Shown piece after piece: positions 8,573 to 17,151 of a stretch of DNA of 38,492 bases; positions within the stretch are counted from its first letter, which is position 1, and each line of letters begins with the position of its first letter. The notes below the pieces were generated by a model. That model saw only the letters and a list, made by a program, of their open reading frames with translations, ran no database searches and was not told the DNA's origin. The DNA is from a virus. Location: the IMG/VR virus record IMGVR_UViG_3300042691_028869, positions 1 to 38,492 of that record, one strand, 5' to 3'. The translations under genes were made by a program, and so were the position numbers.

Positions 8573-8578
8573 TTTAGA
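8571..8578 (-). promoter_or_regulatory. Candidate late promoter box TCTAAATA
   Basis: Same octamer as at 2572 and 15091, one mismatch from TATAAATA. It overlaps the stop codon of the 70-residue coiled-coil gene and precedes the fibre gene that starts at 8523. Confidence 0.5.
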
Positions 8579-8786
8579 AGGTTTCACCACCGTCAAGAAC
8601 TGGTTCGTCTTTCTTCTTTTTCTTTGAAAGACTTTCCACTTTCTTGGTCAATTCATCGATCTTTGCCTGCAGTTCGGCATTCTTTGCCTGTTCTGCAAAA
8701 AGATTGAGTTCATTCGTAAAATTTGCCTGAGTCAGTTCCGCACACTTTTTGTACAAAGTCTCCATCATTCTTTTTTCAAAAGACAT
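8574..8786 (-). CDS. Small coiled-coil protein (70 aa)
   Basis: Residues 5-55 form a likely amphipathic coiled coil (KCAELTQANF, then NAELQAKIDELTKKVESLSK) followed by a lysine cluster (KKKKKDE). The end DGGETF resembles the ends of the two adjacent fibre genes (DGGAF and DGGDY). ATG at 8786 is preceded by AGGAG at good spacing. It sits between two fibre genes, so a role as fibre-associated trimerisation, connector or assembly factor is plausible but not shown. I do not recognise a named family. Confidence 0.8.
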   Translation of the reverse strand: MSFEKRMMETLYKKCAELTQANFTNELNLFAEQAKNAELQAKIDELTKKVESLSKKKKKDEPVLDGGETF

Positions 8787-8807
8787 TCACAATTCTCCTG
8801 TTATATA

Positions 8808-10844
8808 TTAGAACGCTCCACCATCTACTACACCCTCAAGTTTACCTGTTCCAGAGCCAACGGTCAAGGTATTTGTGCTTGGTTGCCATGCAATGCCAGT
8901 TGTGGAATCTCCATACAAAATTTGATTTCCGGCTGTACCAAGAGCAAATATCAACCCATAGCTTCCACTGTCTTTTACTCCAACTAGATTGACGTTTGTA
9001 GTTGTGAAGGCTGTAAATCCTGAAGCATTTGGGTTTATCCAGGTATTTTGAGTAGCTGAACCCTGACCTCTTAACAACCAACCTAATGTTGCGCCAGCAG
9101 TATCTGCAAGAACCATTTGTCCGCTGATATCTGGTAGGGTATAAGTTCTAGTAGCTGTGTAAGCTACAGCAGGAGTAAATGTTCCCTTTGAGCCAATAGT
9201 AAACGGATCACCAACTATAGAAATTTTTCCAACATCACCTGATGATGAAAAAATATGTTCTGCTGCGGTGTGAGTTATTGTTGTACTACTTCCAGCAGTA
9301 TTTCCAGCAAGCAATATTGTTGCATTTGCTGCAGAAACACCACTTAATGTCAACGTTCCGCTTGGTGCAAAAACGCCTGCTAGATTTGCACTTCCAATTG
9401 CACCAGATACAATTTCTCCAGAAACATTTGCACCTTGAGATATAAAAGTAAATCTTTGAGCGCTTTGATCAAATCCAAAGAACCCAGTTCTGCCCGCTAC
9501 ACCATCAGCCCACTGGAAAACAATTCCACGATCCTTGGTGTCACCTACTGGTGGGGGCGCATTTCCTGTAACTCCACCGATTGCAATAAGTGGATCCTGT
9601 ACTGTTACAGTTGTGGAATTTACTGTTGTGGTTGTTCCATTGACTGTAAGGTTTCCACTAATTGTTGCGTCTGTACCTACAAGCAAGGATGTTGTAGTAC
9701 TTAAAGATCCTGGTGTTGTTATTGCACTAGGAAGAGATAGTGTTACAGATCCTGTGGATCCAGATGCTGTAATTTGATTTGAGGTTCCTGCAATTGATAG
9801 GACACCTGTGTTTGTTAGAGTTATTCCTTTTGCTGCTCCAGTTGGATTTGTTATAGAAATACCAGATCCAGCAAGAAGATCTACGGCTCCAGTGACACCA
9901 TCGACGGAAGTTACTAGATTGGATGCATAAATGTTACCGTTAAATGTTACTCCACCGTTTACGATCAATCCGCTATTTGCGGTTACAAGACCACCAAATG
10001 TTGCATTAGAAGCTTGAAGTGATCCAGAAAGAGTCATTCCACCCGAGGCACAAATTCCTGCACCAAATCTAACAAGATTGCCAAATGTTGCACCCTTTGC
10101 ATCAAATCCACCCAAAAGTGATACTGAACCATCAATTGCAGCTGGACCTACCACATAAAGTGAGCCAAATGTTCCTCCACCAGTTACTCTAAAAGCACCA
10201 TTAACATCTAAATTTTTTAAGAATGTTGAATCATCTGAAACTCTGATAGCTGTATTAAATGTTATTCCACTTCCAGAATCATTTCCTATAGTTCCGTTTA
10301 TAGACAATGGACCGTTTATAAAAGAAACTCCGCTTGTGAAAACAGACGCAGATTCAAATCTTGCTGGACCACCTACCGTAAGTCCAGCCTTTATTGCCAA
10401 ATTAAACAAACTTGAATCTGTGTTTCCAGACAAGCCTGTTGTAAATACCTGAACTCCTGTAAATATGTTTGTTCCATTTCTAATGGCAACATCGGAGTTT
10501 ACTGCAACTGTAATTCCTCTGGTTGCGGTGGATGCTGTTATGGAAATTCCAGTTCCACCTAGAATGTTTGCAGCACCAGTTATTCCATTTATGCTGGCAA
10601 CAGATCCACCACAAAGACCAATGGTAACCTGATTATCTACATAAGTTTTTACCGAATTTTGAGTAGGAACAGTCCAAGCGCAATTTCCTGAAAGAGCAGT
10701 GTCTTGTACAATTTGTGCGCCAACCCACATTGCCGTAGAGCCATTGTTTACAAACAAACGATTGTTTGTTGTATCCCACGCTGGTTCATAGGCTGTTAAC
10801 CCGGTTGGTTGTCCTGCTCCACGTCTGAATTTAATTGTTGCCAT
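8808..10844 (-). CDS. Large tail-fibre-like structural protein (678 aa)
   Basis: N-terminus MATIKFRRGAGQPTG, then YEPAWDTTNNRLFV, matches the tropism-determinant-type fibre N-terminus also seen in the 489-residue gene. A long beta-rich shaft follows with repeated SGGMTLSGSL, NGGVTFNGNI and GNLTVNGTTTTVN strings. The pair VQDPLIAIGG and RTGFFGFDQSAQRFTFI is characteristic of cyanophage fibre proteins. The end is GKLEGVVDGGAF. AAGGAA precedes ATG at 10844, 10 nt after the upstream stop. Probably an elongated trimeric virion fibre. No enzymatic motif or chaperone-type autocleavage domain was recognised. Confidence 0.87.
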   Translation of the reverse strand: MATIKFRRGAGQPTGLTAYEPAWDTTNNRLFVNNGSTAMWVGAQIVQDTALSGNCAWTVPTQNSVKTYVDNQVTIGLCGGSVASINGITGAANILGGTGISITASTATRGITVAVNSDVAIRNGTNIFTGVQVFTTGLSGNTDSSLFNLAIKAGLTVGGPARFESASVFTSGVSFINGPLSINGTIGNDSGSGITFNTAIRVSDDSTFLKNLDVNGAFRVTGGGTFGSLYVVGPAAIDGSVSLLGGFDAKGATFGNLVRFGAGICASGGMTLSGSLQASNATFGGLVTANSGLIVNGGVTFNGNIYASNLVTSVDGVTGAVDLLAGSGISITNPTGAAKGITLTNTGVLSIAGTSNQITASGSTGSVTLSLPSAITTPGSLSTTTSLLVGTDATISGNLTVNGTTTTVNSTTVTVQDPLIAIGGVTGNAPPPVGDTKDRGIVFQWADGVAGRTGFFGFDQSAQRFTFISQGANVSGEIVSGAIGSANLAGVFAPSGTLTLSGVSAANATILLAGNTAGSSTTITHTAAEHIFSSSGDVGKISIVGDPFTIGSKGTFTPAVAYTATRTYTLPDISGQMVLADTAGATLGWLLRGQGSATQNTWINPNASGFTAFTTTNVNLVGVKDSGSYGLIFALGTAGNQILYGDSTTGIAWQPSTNTLTVGSGTGKLEGVVDGGAF

Positions 10845-10854
10845 TGTTTATTCC

Positions 10855-11409
10855 TTAATAATCTCCGCCATCAAAGATAACGTGCTCTATTGGTTCTAGT
10901 TCTTCTGTTCCCGTAAATCCTTGGAATCCGCTCTTGGTTATGATAAAACCATCAACCATTAGGGTTCCAATTGTATTTAGACCTCCCAATACATTCAAAG
11001 TTCCATCAATATAAAGTTGGTTGCCAGCCGTAATTCCTATTGTAATTCCACCAATATTCAAAGTTGTTGCAATATTAACTGAATCGGGGAGCCCAATTGT
11101 TATGTTACCTGTAGTTCCGCTGACATTTATTTCATTGGGTGTTCCATTTATTGATTCAACACCTGTCGTAAATTCAGTCCAATAACTGTTTCCAGTTCCT
11201 CCAATAAGAGAAAAATATTTGTTTTCATCATTAACATAAACCAACATACCCTCTTCACGTCTTTGAGAAATTATGTTATTTCTGTCTGTTAGACTTTCTA
11301 CAGTTCTTAAACTTCCAAGACCATAACGTGGGTTGGTAACAAAATACGGATCGTTATCGACGTTTGGGCCGATTGGCAAGCCAACTGAGATGTATCCTGT
11401 TAATGCCAT
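10855..11409 (-). CDS. Fibre- or baseplate-associated structural protein (184 aa)
   Basis: The N-terminal part (PYFVTNPRYGLGSLRTVESL, then RREEGMLVYVNDENKYFSLI) resembles the domain that begins many phage structural proteins preceding a fibre. The C-terminal half is glycine- and isoleucine-rich beta repeat (ITIGLPDSV, LNIGGITIGI, GTLNVLGGL). It ends IFDGGDY, a tail-peptide similar to the neighbouring fibre genes. Start at 11409 is one base past the upstream stop. Inferred short fibre or adaptor for the adjacent large fibre. Confidence 0.8.
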   Translation of the reverse strand: MALTGYISVGLPIGPNVDNDPYFVTNPRYGLGSLRTVESLTDRNNIISQRREEGMLVYVNDENKYFSLIGGTGNSYWTEFTTGVESINGTPNEINVSGTTGNITIGLPDSVNIATTLNIGGITIGITAGNQLYIDGTLNVLGGLNTIGTLMVDGFIITKSGFQGFTGTEELEPIEHVIFDGGDY

Positions 11410-11410
11410 A

Positions 11411-13411
11411 TTAGGATGCCGTTATCTGGTATGTACCAGTGGTTGGATTGCTGACTTGATACCATGTCCAAGAAATACTTACACCGTATGCATTTGTTTC
11501 GGTGAAAGTTCCTGAGACTGGGGTGACGGTAAGATTGTTTATATCTTTCCACGATGTGTATGTTCCGGGAGAACCTGGTGAAGTTGGAACAATTACATAA
11601 GAATATTCTGGACTTCCAGATACCGGGAATGTATATGTAAAAGTTCCAAGAGCGCTGGTTGATGAAGTAAATCTGCTTGTAGAGCCTGTTGTAAGGCTTG
11701 CTAGGTTTGCAGGAGAAGCTGATGCACTCTTTCCCCAATAAATTCTATGTCTCCAATCAAATGTGACGGTTCTTGAAAGAGCGCTTCCAGATTGTTGTTG
11801 TCCTGTTATTCCAAATGTAAGTTGAGACGGAACGTTGTAGCCGTATTGATTCAAGGTTATTCCTGCTGGGGTGCTGTCGTAATTCAATCCAGATTTCACA
11901 AGAACTGAATTTGTGTTGTCCTTGATGTTTAGCGAGCCACCAATCCAGTTTCCAGTAGGACCAGAAGTTGACCAGGTTGCTGTATAGTTTCCGGCACCAA
12001 ATGTTCTTCCAAGATCAAATGGGGATGTTCCAAGATTTATTGAGAATGCGGTAAATGCAACCGGCTGATATGGATATATCAATTGTTCAAGAACTTGAAT
12101 TGCATCAAGACCAACTCCAAATGTAATTCCCGGTGCAATTCCGTTTGAAAATCCGGGTGTGGTGTCTGACCATTCTGCACCACCAGCCAAAATATCTACA
12201 AGAACATTTTTCCCTTGACGGGTAACATTTACACCGGAACCAGTAAATTTAATATCACTAACAGAACGAATTAGAGGCACACCATTAAAAACAATTCCAA
12301 CTGCGCCGCCGCCGGTTGGAATTGCTGTAGTTGCAATTTTGTTTATTGCATCTTGGATATCTTTTGCTGATGCACTTTTTACCAATTCAGCAAGTTTATC
12401 TGATCTAAAAGATAGAACTCCTTTTTCAAATACCAATGGATGTTCTACTTTTACAATTCCAGTTTCACCTTTTTCTCCCTGTGGACCAGCAGGACCAGCG
12501 GGGCCAGGAACTCCACGATCTCCCTTTTCTCCTTTTTCTCCCTGTGGTCCACGGACACCCATCTTTCCTTCCGGACCTTGTTTTCCTTCTGGGCCAACCA
12601 GTCCCTGTGGTCCAGGAATTCCTTGTGGGCCCCGTGGGCCAGCAGGGCCAATATCACCCCTTTCTCCTTTATCTCCCTTTGGACCTTTTACACCTCTCGG
12701 TCCCGCTATTCCTTGTTCGCCCTGTGGACCTACATCACCCTGATCTCCATTTTCTCCCTTTTCTCCCTGTGCACCTATTGGTCCAGGGAACCCTCTGGGA
12801 CCTTGTGGACCGGGCTCACCTCTTGCTCCACGCTCACCAATGTCACCCTTTGGTCCAGGTTCACTTATTACAGGAGCCTGTTCACGTATTATTGTCTTTT
12901 CAATAATTTTTACTTTTGGTTCGGACTTTTCTGCAATAAGTGTTTTGGGGACTTCTGGCTTTGGTTGCGTGAACACAACCTCTTCCATTATATTTTTTAT
13001 TTGCTGTGAATTACCATAGAGTTTGATAATTTTGTTATCTTGCTTTATGTAATGATGTTCTGCTGTCCCGTGACCTAATTGCCATTTTTCATCTGCATGC
13101 TCTGTTGTGACTTCCTTGAGCAAAGAGTTTCGCAATAGATTTCCAACAGGACGAACAACCTTGTATGTCTTTCCTTCCACGGATTCAAACAGATATTTTG
13201 GGGCAAACAGTTCTTTTATCTTTGCTGAGTTTCCTTCCAGCAAAAACTCATCACCGTTTGAATTTATCAAAGAAAGTTTAGATATACCAGTTCCAATTTT
13301 AATTTTGCTTGGATTTTGAACACTTTCAACAATGTAATAGTCTGAGCCCAGAGATAGGCCATCTTGGGCTTTTATTAGTCTTAAAGATGTTTTGTTCTTT
13401 CCGAAGAACAT
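11411..13411 (-). CDS. Collagen-like structural protein with charged Gly-X-Y stalk (666 aa)
   Basis: Residues 1-185 form a globular N-terminal region. Residues about 186-320 are 45 uninterrupted Gly-X-Y triplets rich in Pro, Lys, Glu, Asp and Arg (for example GPKGDKGERGDIGPAGPRG). A hinge follows, then a beta-rich C-terminal domain of about 250 residues (AGNYTATWSTSGPTGNWIGG, then FDWRHRIYWGKS). The charged, proline-rich triplets differ sharply from the GAT/GIQ triplets of the other collagen-like genes here. The stalk probably forms a triple helix, implying a trimeric fibre. ATG at 13411 lies 5 nt past the upstream stop, with no evident Shine-Dalgarno. Confidence 0.86.
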   Translation of the reverse strand: MFFGKNKTSLRLIKAQDGLSLGSDYYIVESVQNPSKIKIGTGISKLSLINSNGDEFLLEGNSAKIKELFAPKYLFESVEGKTYKVVRPVGNLLRNSLLKEVTTEHADEKWQLGHGTAEHHYIKQDNKIIKLYGNSQQIKNIMEEVVFTQPKPEVPKTLIAEKSEPKVKIIEKTIIREQAPVISEPGPKGDIGERGARGEPGPQGPRGFPGPIGAQGEKGENGDQGDVGPQGEQGIAGPRGVKGPKGDKGERGDIGPAGPRGPQGIPGPQGLVGPEGKQGPEGKMGVRGPQGEKGEKGDRGVPGPAGPAGPQGEKGETGIVKVEHPLVFEKGVLSFRSDKLAELVKSASAKDIQDAINKIATTAIPTGGGAVGIVFNGVPLIRSVSDIKFTGSGVNVTRQGKNVLVDILAGGAEWSDTTPGFSNGIAPGITFGVGLDAIQVLEQLIYPYQPVAFTAFSINLGTSPFDLGRTFGAGNYTATWSTSGPTGNWIGGSLNIKDNTNSVLVKSGLNYDSTPAGITLNQYGYNVPSQLTFGITGQQQSGSALSRTVTFDWRHRIYWGKSASASPANLASLTTGSTSRFTSSTSALGTFTYTFPVSGSPEYSYVIVPTSPGSPGTYTSWKDINNLTVTPVSGTFTETNAYGVSISWTWYQVSNPTTGTYQITAS

Positions 13412-13416
13412 AGGAT

Positions 13417-14691
13417 TTAATTACTTTGTATACCTCCACCAAACGCACCACCAACCAATCCACCAGAAGTCACTCCACTCAATCGAATCGCCCAACCTAT
13501 ATGTCTAAAACCTTCACCAGACGCATCTGTACTCCAATTTATGTAGGTTGTTTTTCCATAAAGATATGTACCAGAAAGCATGTCAGGATATACAACATTA
13601 ACTCCCTGTTTAATGGTTGTTTCACATGGTGATGTATTAAAATCAATAAAACATTGGCCAATACCATCTTTTTCAAAAACCATATTGTGAACCAAGAAAG
13701 TTCCAGAACCAAGTGTTATTCCATTTTGCATTTCAAGACCATTTATATTCCATGAAGTAAATCCACCGATTACACTCAATATGCTGCCAAAATTTGGAAG
13801 TGGCATTGAAACTGTATTTGGTTTGATTGCCCCCCAAGATCCACCACGGTATCCAATTATGTCTCCTGTGACCCCAGATGGTGTCAAAGCAGAAATTGCA
13901 TTTGAGCCACCACCACTGGAGGATATTGTTATACCAGCCAAATCTACGTTAAGAGTAATATTTGAACCTTGATAAAGCGTTACACCACCAGTCAATCCAT
14001 TTAAACTTTCAACATACTTTCCAACTGGTCCTGTTGCCCCTGTTGCTCCAGTAGCCCCTGTTGCTCCAGTAGCCCCTGTTGCTCCAGTATTTCCTTGCGG
14101 ACCAGTGGCACCAGTTGCTCCAGTAGCCCCTGTTGCTCCAGTATTTCCTTGCGGACCAGTAGCGCCCGTTGAGCCTTTTTCTACAAATAGCTCCCAGAAT
14201 AATCCTGAATCTGGTGGATAGCCACTAACATTATTAGCTAGACAAATATAAGAAGCGCCATTATATGTAACTACATCATTAAGATTGTAAACAATTTCTG
14301 CACCGCCGTAAGCACCTCTAAAAGAGAAACTTTCCCCCTGTGGACCAGTTGGACCCATAGGACCTGGGTCACCCGTGGCACCTGTTGCTCCTGTATTTCC
14401 TGTTGATCCAGTTGGTCCAGTTGAACCAGTTGCACCTCTTGCTCCATTTGTTCCGGGAGCACCTTCTGTTCCCGGATCTCCTTTGTCCCCCTTGGCTCCC
14501 GTTGCTCCCGTTGCTCCCGTAGCACCAGTATTACCAGTTGATCCAGTGTTTCCCTGTGGCCCGGTTGACCCAGTATTTCCTTGAATTCCTTGTGCTCCTT
14601 GCGGTCCTATTGAACCAATACCAGAGCCTTGGGTTATTACTTCAATTAAATTTGGGGTTGAGGAAACAACCGTTACGTTTACATCAGCCAT
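13417..14691 (-). CDS. Collagen-like fibre protein with embedded carbohydrate-binding-type module (424 aa)
   Basis: Starts [19 protein letters not shown] collagen block of GNT/GAT/GST triplets with a short charged segment ([13 protein letters not shown]) follows. It is interrupted by a module of about 50 residues ([19 protein letters not shown], then [12 protein letters not shown]) like chitin/cellulose-binding CBM5/12-type folds. A second pure GAT/GNT block comes next, then a C-terminal globular domain with [16 protein letters not shown] and ending [11 protein letters not shown]. The start is one base past the upstream stop. Probably a trimeric virion fibre that binds glycan; the binding role is inferred from the module only. 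Confidence 0.85.
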   Translation of the reverse strand: MADVNVTVVSSTPNLIEVITQGSGIGSIGPQGAQGIQGNTGSTGPQGNTGSTGNTGATGATGATGAKGDKGDPGTEGAPGTNGARGATGSTGPTGSTGNTGATGATGDPGPMGPTGPQGESFSFRGAYGGAEIVYNLNDVVTYNGASYICLANNVSGYPPDSGLFWELFVEKGSTGATGPQGNTGATGATGATGATGPQGNTGATGATGATGATGATGATGPVGKYVESLNGLTGGVTLYQGSNITLNVDLAGITISSSGGGSNAISALTPSGVTGDIIGYRGGSWGAIKPNTVSMPLPNFGSILSVIGGFTSWNINGLEMQNGITLGSGTFLVHNMVFEKDGIGQCFIDFNTSPCETTIKQGVNVVYPDMLSGTYLYGKTTYINWSTDASGEGFRHIGWAIRLSGVTSGGLVGGAFGGGIQSN

Positions 14692-14692
14692 T

Positions 14693-15082
14693 TTAGGTTC
14701 TCGTTACATCAAGAATTGTGCCTATTTTTCCTCTTAACAATGTTAGTGTGTCAGAAGAAGAACTTATTTGTTGCAAGTCATAAAAAATTTGTGTATATGG
14801 TGGAAAATTTTTAGTGTAATTTGAACCAATGCAAACATTTATGGAACCAGCAGTACCAGCTGCCAAACCACCACTAGATCCTTCAGGAGTTGATATTGTA
14901 CTTCCTGCGGTAACTCCTATTGAATATGAAACCAAAACTTGGCTTGGATAATATCCAGCTCTTACTTGCATAGAAAGAGTGGAACCAGTTAGATCATAAC
15001 TGGTTCCAGCACTGTTTTTCAGAGCCATAGACCAACGAAGAGTATCGCCTAATACTACATTTGGGTCGTAAAAATTTTCCAT
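14693..15082 (-). CDS. Small beta-rich virion protein, possibly BppU-like (129 aa)
   Basis: Residues 1-60 ([20 protein letters not shown], then [20 protein letters not shown]) have the pattern of the N-terminal beta-sandwich of phage baseplate upper proteins that anchor fibres. The rest is serine- and glycine-rich strands ending [11 protein letters not shown]. It is the first gene of the left late island. ATG at 15082 has no Shine-Dalgarno and is the end of a 10-bp inverted repeat with a late promoter box in its loop. Baseplate or fibre-anchor function is inferred. Confidence 0.78.
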   Translation of the reverse strand: MENFYDPNVVLGDTLRWSMALKNSAGTSYDLTGSTLSMQVRAGYYPSQVLVSYSIGVTAGSTISTPEGSSGGLAAGTAGSINVCIGSNYTKNFPPYTQIFYDLQQISSSSDTLTLLRGKIGTILDVTRT

Positions 15083-15107
15083 GACAAAAATATTTAGATT
15101 TTTGTCA
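15082..15107 (-). promoter_or_regulatory. Inverted repeat hiding the start codon, with late promoter in its loop
   Basis: Minus-strand arms TGACAAAAAT and ATTTTTGTCA form a perfect 10-bp stem around the loop CTAAAT. The 5' arm begins at the TGA stop of the GT2 gene and the 3' arm ends on the A of the next ATG. Read-through RNA from the early operon would occlude the start. RNA initiated within the repeat cannot form the stem. Confidence 0.7.
15091..15098 (-). promoter_or_regulatory. Candidate late promoter box TCTAAATA
   Basis: One mismatch from the T4 late consensus. T4 spacing places the RNA start near 15085, giving a leader of about 3 nt before ATG at 15082. Confidence 0.55.
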
Positions 15108-16325
15108 CAATACTGCTGGAACTTTTGAAGGATCTACGCTAAGAGTAGTTCTGTTGGCTTTTTTCTTAATTTCTTCCAAAACCTGTTTTTGTTGTTGTTC
15201 TATTTGCTGTTGTTGTTGTGCTACAACTTTTACATATAGATCTCTGTTTTGTTGAACTCTTGCTCTTTGATCTTCTGGTAAATGTGACTCGGCAAGAAGT
15301 TTTTCACATGCAGCCAATCCCATATGAAATTTTCCAACATGAGCAGCACTGGTAGCAACTTCATCCAATATTCCCCACAAATAGTTTCCAGTATCAACGA
15401 ACAAAATTTGATCTTGTGGAATTGGAATTGAAAGTCCTTGTGAAGCCATGATAAAAGCATTTCTTGGTCTATTATGCTTTCTATAGATACATGACATATG
15501 ATAAAGTGGTTCTACTCTGTTTGGTAGAGTCTCAAATGCTTTCATAAAAGCATCTATTACCAATTCAACTGGTTTGCAAAGAATCTCCCTACACATACCA
15601 ACTCTCATCCATGAATAAAATACTTCTTCCACCCATTGTCCCATGTTTGCTCTTTTTTCATATTCAATTTCTGCAATATCAAACATATGGGAGTCAAATG
15701 CTGATTGCGCCAAGTAAAATTGTTTTCTTGGTTGGTTGGGATTTTCATCAATGTATTTTTTGAGAATATGATAATCTCTTTTATACTTTTCTCGATCATC
15801 TCCATTTGTTTCCCGGAATCGACATCCTTCAGTTCTTACTTCCCATGCATAGTCGCCCTCAAGTTTGGCAACATTCATTGGCTGTTCGCAAATTGAATAT
15901 TCGTGAAGTGGCTCTTCGTACCACCACTTTTTCTTGGCAAGATGGAATATCTGTGCACGATACCATTCAAATGGCCCACGCTTAATCTTTACGACATATC
16001 CATCAAGATTTTCATCAAATTTATCAACTGGGAGTTTTCCAATGATAAAATCATCAGCATCAATCATCAGAGCCCATTTGGTTTTTCCCATGCAAGCCTC
16101 AAGAGCCTTGGAACGATTTGTTCCAAAGTCAGACCATTCATGGTCTAGAATCTCTCCCGGAATTCCCTTTTTGTCAAAGAAGTTCTTGATGATCTCCTTT
16201 GTATTGTCGGTTGATCCGGTATCAGCGATCACATAGTAATCGATGTATGGTGCGACAGACTCCAAGCAACGTTCGATGTTTGGGGCCTCATTCTTTACGA
16301 TCATACTCAAAGTTAAATTGTACAT
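15105..16325 (-). CDS. GT2-family glycosyltransferase with Gln-rich C-terminal coil (406 aa)
   Basis: The N-terminal domain is a classic GT-A fold of the GT2/SunS type: LSMIVKNEAPNIERCLESV (residues 6-24), DTGSTDNT (35-42) and the metal-binding DADD (89-92). Residues about 190-360 look helical and TPR-like (KQFYLAQSAFDS, EPLYHMSCIYRKHNRPRNAF). The C-terminus holds a glutamine-rich coil (QQQQQIEQQQKQVLEEIKKK). ATG at 16325 is preferred over 16331 because AAGG lies 6 nt before it. It follows regA closely and so belongs to the early replication operon, yet it sits next to the collagen-fibre island. The acceptor is unknown; virion or host-surface glycosylation is possible. Confidence 0.85.
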   Translation of the reverse strand: MYNLTLSMIVKNEAPNIERCLESVAPYIDYYVIADTGSTDNTKEIIKNFFDKKGIPGEILDHEWSDFGTNRSKALEACMGKTKWALMIDADDFIIGKLPVDKFDENLDGYVVKIKRGPFEWYRAQIFHLAKKKWWYEEPLHEYSICEQPMNVAKLEGDYAWEVRTEGCRFRETNGDDREKYKRDYHILKKYIDENPNQPRKQFYLAQSAFDSHMFDIAEIEYEKRANMGQWVEEVFYSWMRVGMCREILCKPVELVIDAFMKAFETLPNRVEPLYHMSCIYRKHNRPRNAFIMASQGLSIPIPQDQILFVDTGNYLWGILDEVATSAAHVGKFHMGLAACEKLLAESHLPEDQRARVQQNRDLYVKVVAQQQQQIEQQQKQVLEEIKKKANRTTLSVDPSKVPAVL

Positions 16326-16333
16326 GGTCATCC

Positions 16334-16759
16334 TTATGAATTAAAAAATTTACGTAGCGAACCAGGATTGAATTTTGGAATCAATTCCCAGTCATCTTTC
16401 TCACTATAACGAATAATCTTTAGCCCATTGACGGGCATTTTATCTTGTATTTTTTCCTTGTCAACAACTTCGACAAGTTCCCAATCCTCAAGAAGTTTTA
16501 CAATTGCATTTCTTCTCTTGATGTCCTCTTCGCTTACGTTCGATGGCAAACCATCAAGAGCAAAGAGTTCCTTGAAGTGAGCAACTATGTATACGTTGTT
16601 TTTGTGGATCAGGTGGCAAGATTGATACAGAACTTTTTTGCCTTTGGGGGAGACACCGATTCTGGAAAGAGTTTCACGAACAACCATGAAATCTTCATCG
16701 TCAAATAACTTGACATGAACACCGATACCGTTGAATGTTTTATCTGATGTCTCTGACAT
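16334..16759 (-). CDS. regA: RegA translational repressor (141 aa)
   Basis: Strong resemblance to T4 RegA (122 aa): DFMVVRETLSRIGVSPKGKK followed by VLYQSCHLIHKNN, then YIVAHFKELFALDG, a TEED-like NVSEEDIKRRN, LLEDWELVEVVDKE and DDWELIPKFNPG. The extra length is mostly an N-terminal extension (MSETSDKTFNGIG). RegA binds early mRNAs near their start codons and lowers translation; in T4 its targets include the clamp-loader genes and itself. It lies 11 nt after gp62 with an AAGGTG ribosome site, in the T4 order 45-44-62-regA. Confidence 0.95.
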   Translation of the reverse strand: MSETSDKTFNGIGVHVKLFDDEDFMVVRETLSRIGVSPKGKKVLYQSCHLIHKNNVYIVAHFKELFALDGLPSNVSEEDIKRRNAIVKLLEDWELVEVVDKEKIQDKMPVNGLKIIRYSEKDDWELIPKFNPGSLRKFFNS

Positions 16760-16770
16760 AACTACACCTT

Positions 16771-17151
16771 CTAATTCTTAGTTCCACCTTTATATAAAAA
16801 CTGCTTAAGTTTCTCTATGTCTTTGGGACCAAGAATATTTAGCACTTCTCTAGCCTTGGATTCCGTATATCCAAATACTTCCTTTATCAAGGCTATTTTC
16901 TCGTCTTCCTCCTTACGAAGCCAAGGTGAAAACCGCTTCTTCTTGCGAACAGCCATTCTATAGAAATCAAACTGGGCCTTGGGATCTACCCACGGATGGC
17001 AGTTCATTTCATTAGAATGAAAAACGGTGTCTGGAAAGTAAGACAGACACCGATTCACTACGAACGCAGGATAAAGTTTTACTAATGTTTCGTCATCTAG
17101 TAAAGGCTTTTTATCATGATTTATGCTGTTGAGAATATGTTTTAATTCCAT
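16771..17151 (-). CDS. 62: gp62 clamp-loader small subunit (126 aa)
   Basis: Located between gp44 and RegA as in T4. The C-terminal string ALIKEVFGYTESKAREVLNI, followed by KQFLYKGG, resembles the corresponding part of T4 gp62. It is clearly shorter than T4 gp62 (187 aa), consistent with the short versions in marine T4-like phages. With gp44 it forms the ATP-dependent loader that places the gp45 clamp on DNA. ATG at 17151 shares one base with the gp44 stop (TGATG), so synthesis is coupled. Confidence 0.88.
   Translation of the reverse strand: MELKHILNSINHDKKPLLDDETLVKLYPAFVVNRCLSYFPDTVFHSNEMNCHPWVDPKAQFDFYRMAVRKKKRFSPWLRKEEDEKIALIKEVFGYTESKAREVLNILGPKDIEKLKQFLYKGGTKN

Noticed and set aside
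7054-10844. Diversity-generating retroelement suggested by tropism-determinant-like N-termini
   Set aside because: No reverse transcriptase or template repeat is visible in the window, and the similarity is only to the N-terminal anchoring domain.
12339-12743. Plus-strand proline-rich open frame opposite the charged collagen stalk
   Set aside because: Shadow of the minus-strand collagen codons; lacks expression signals.
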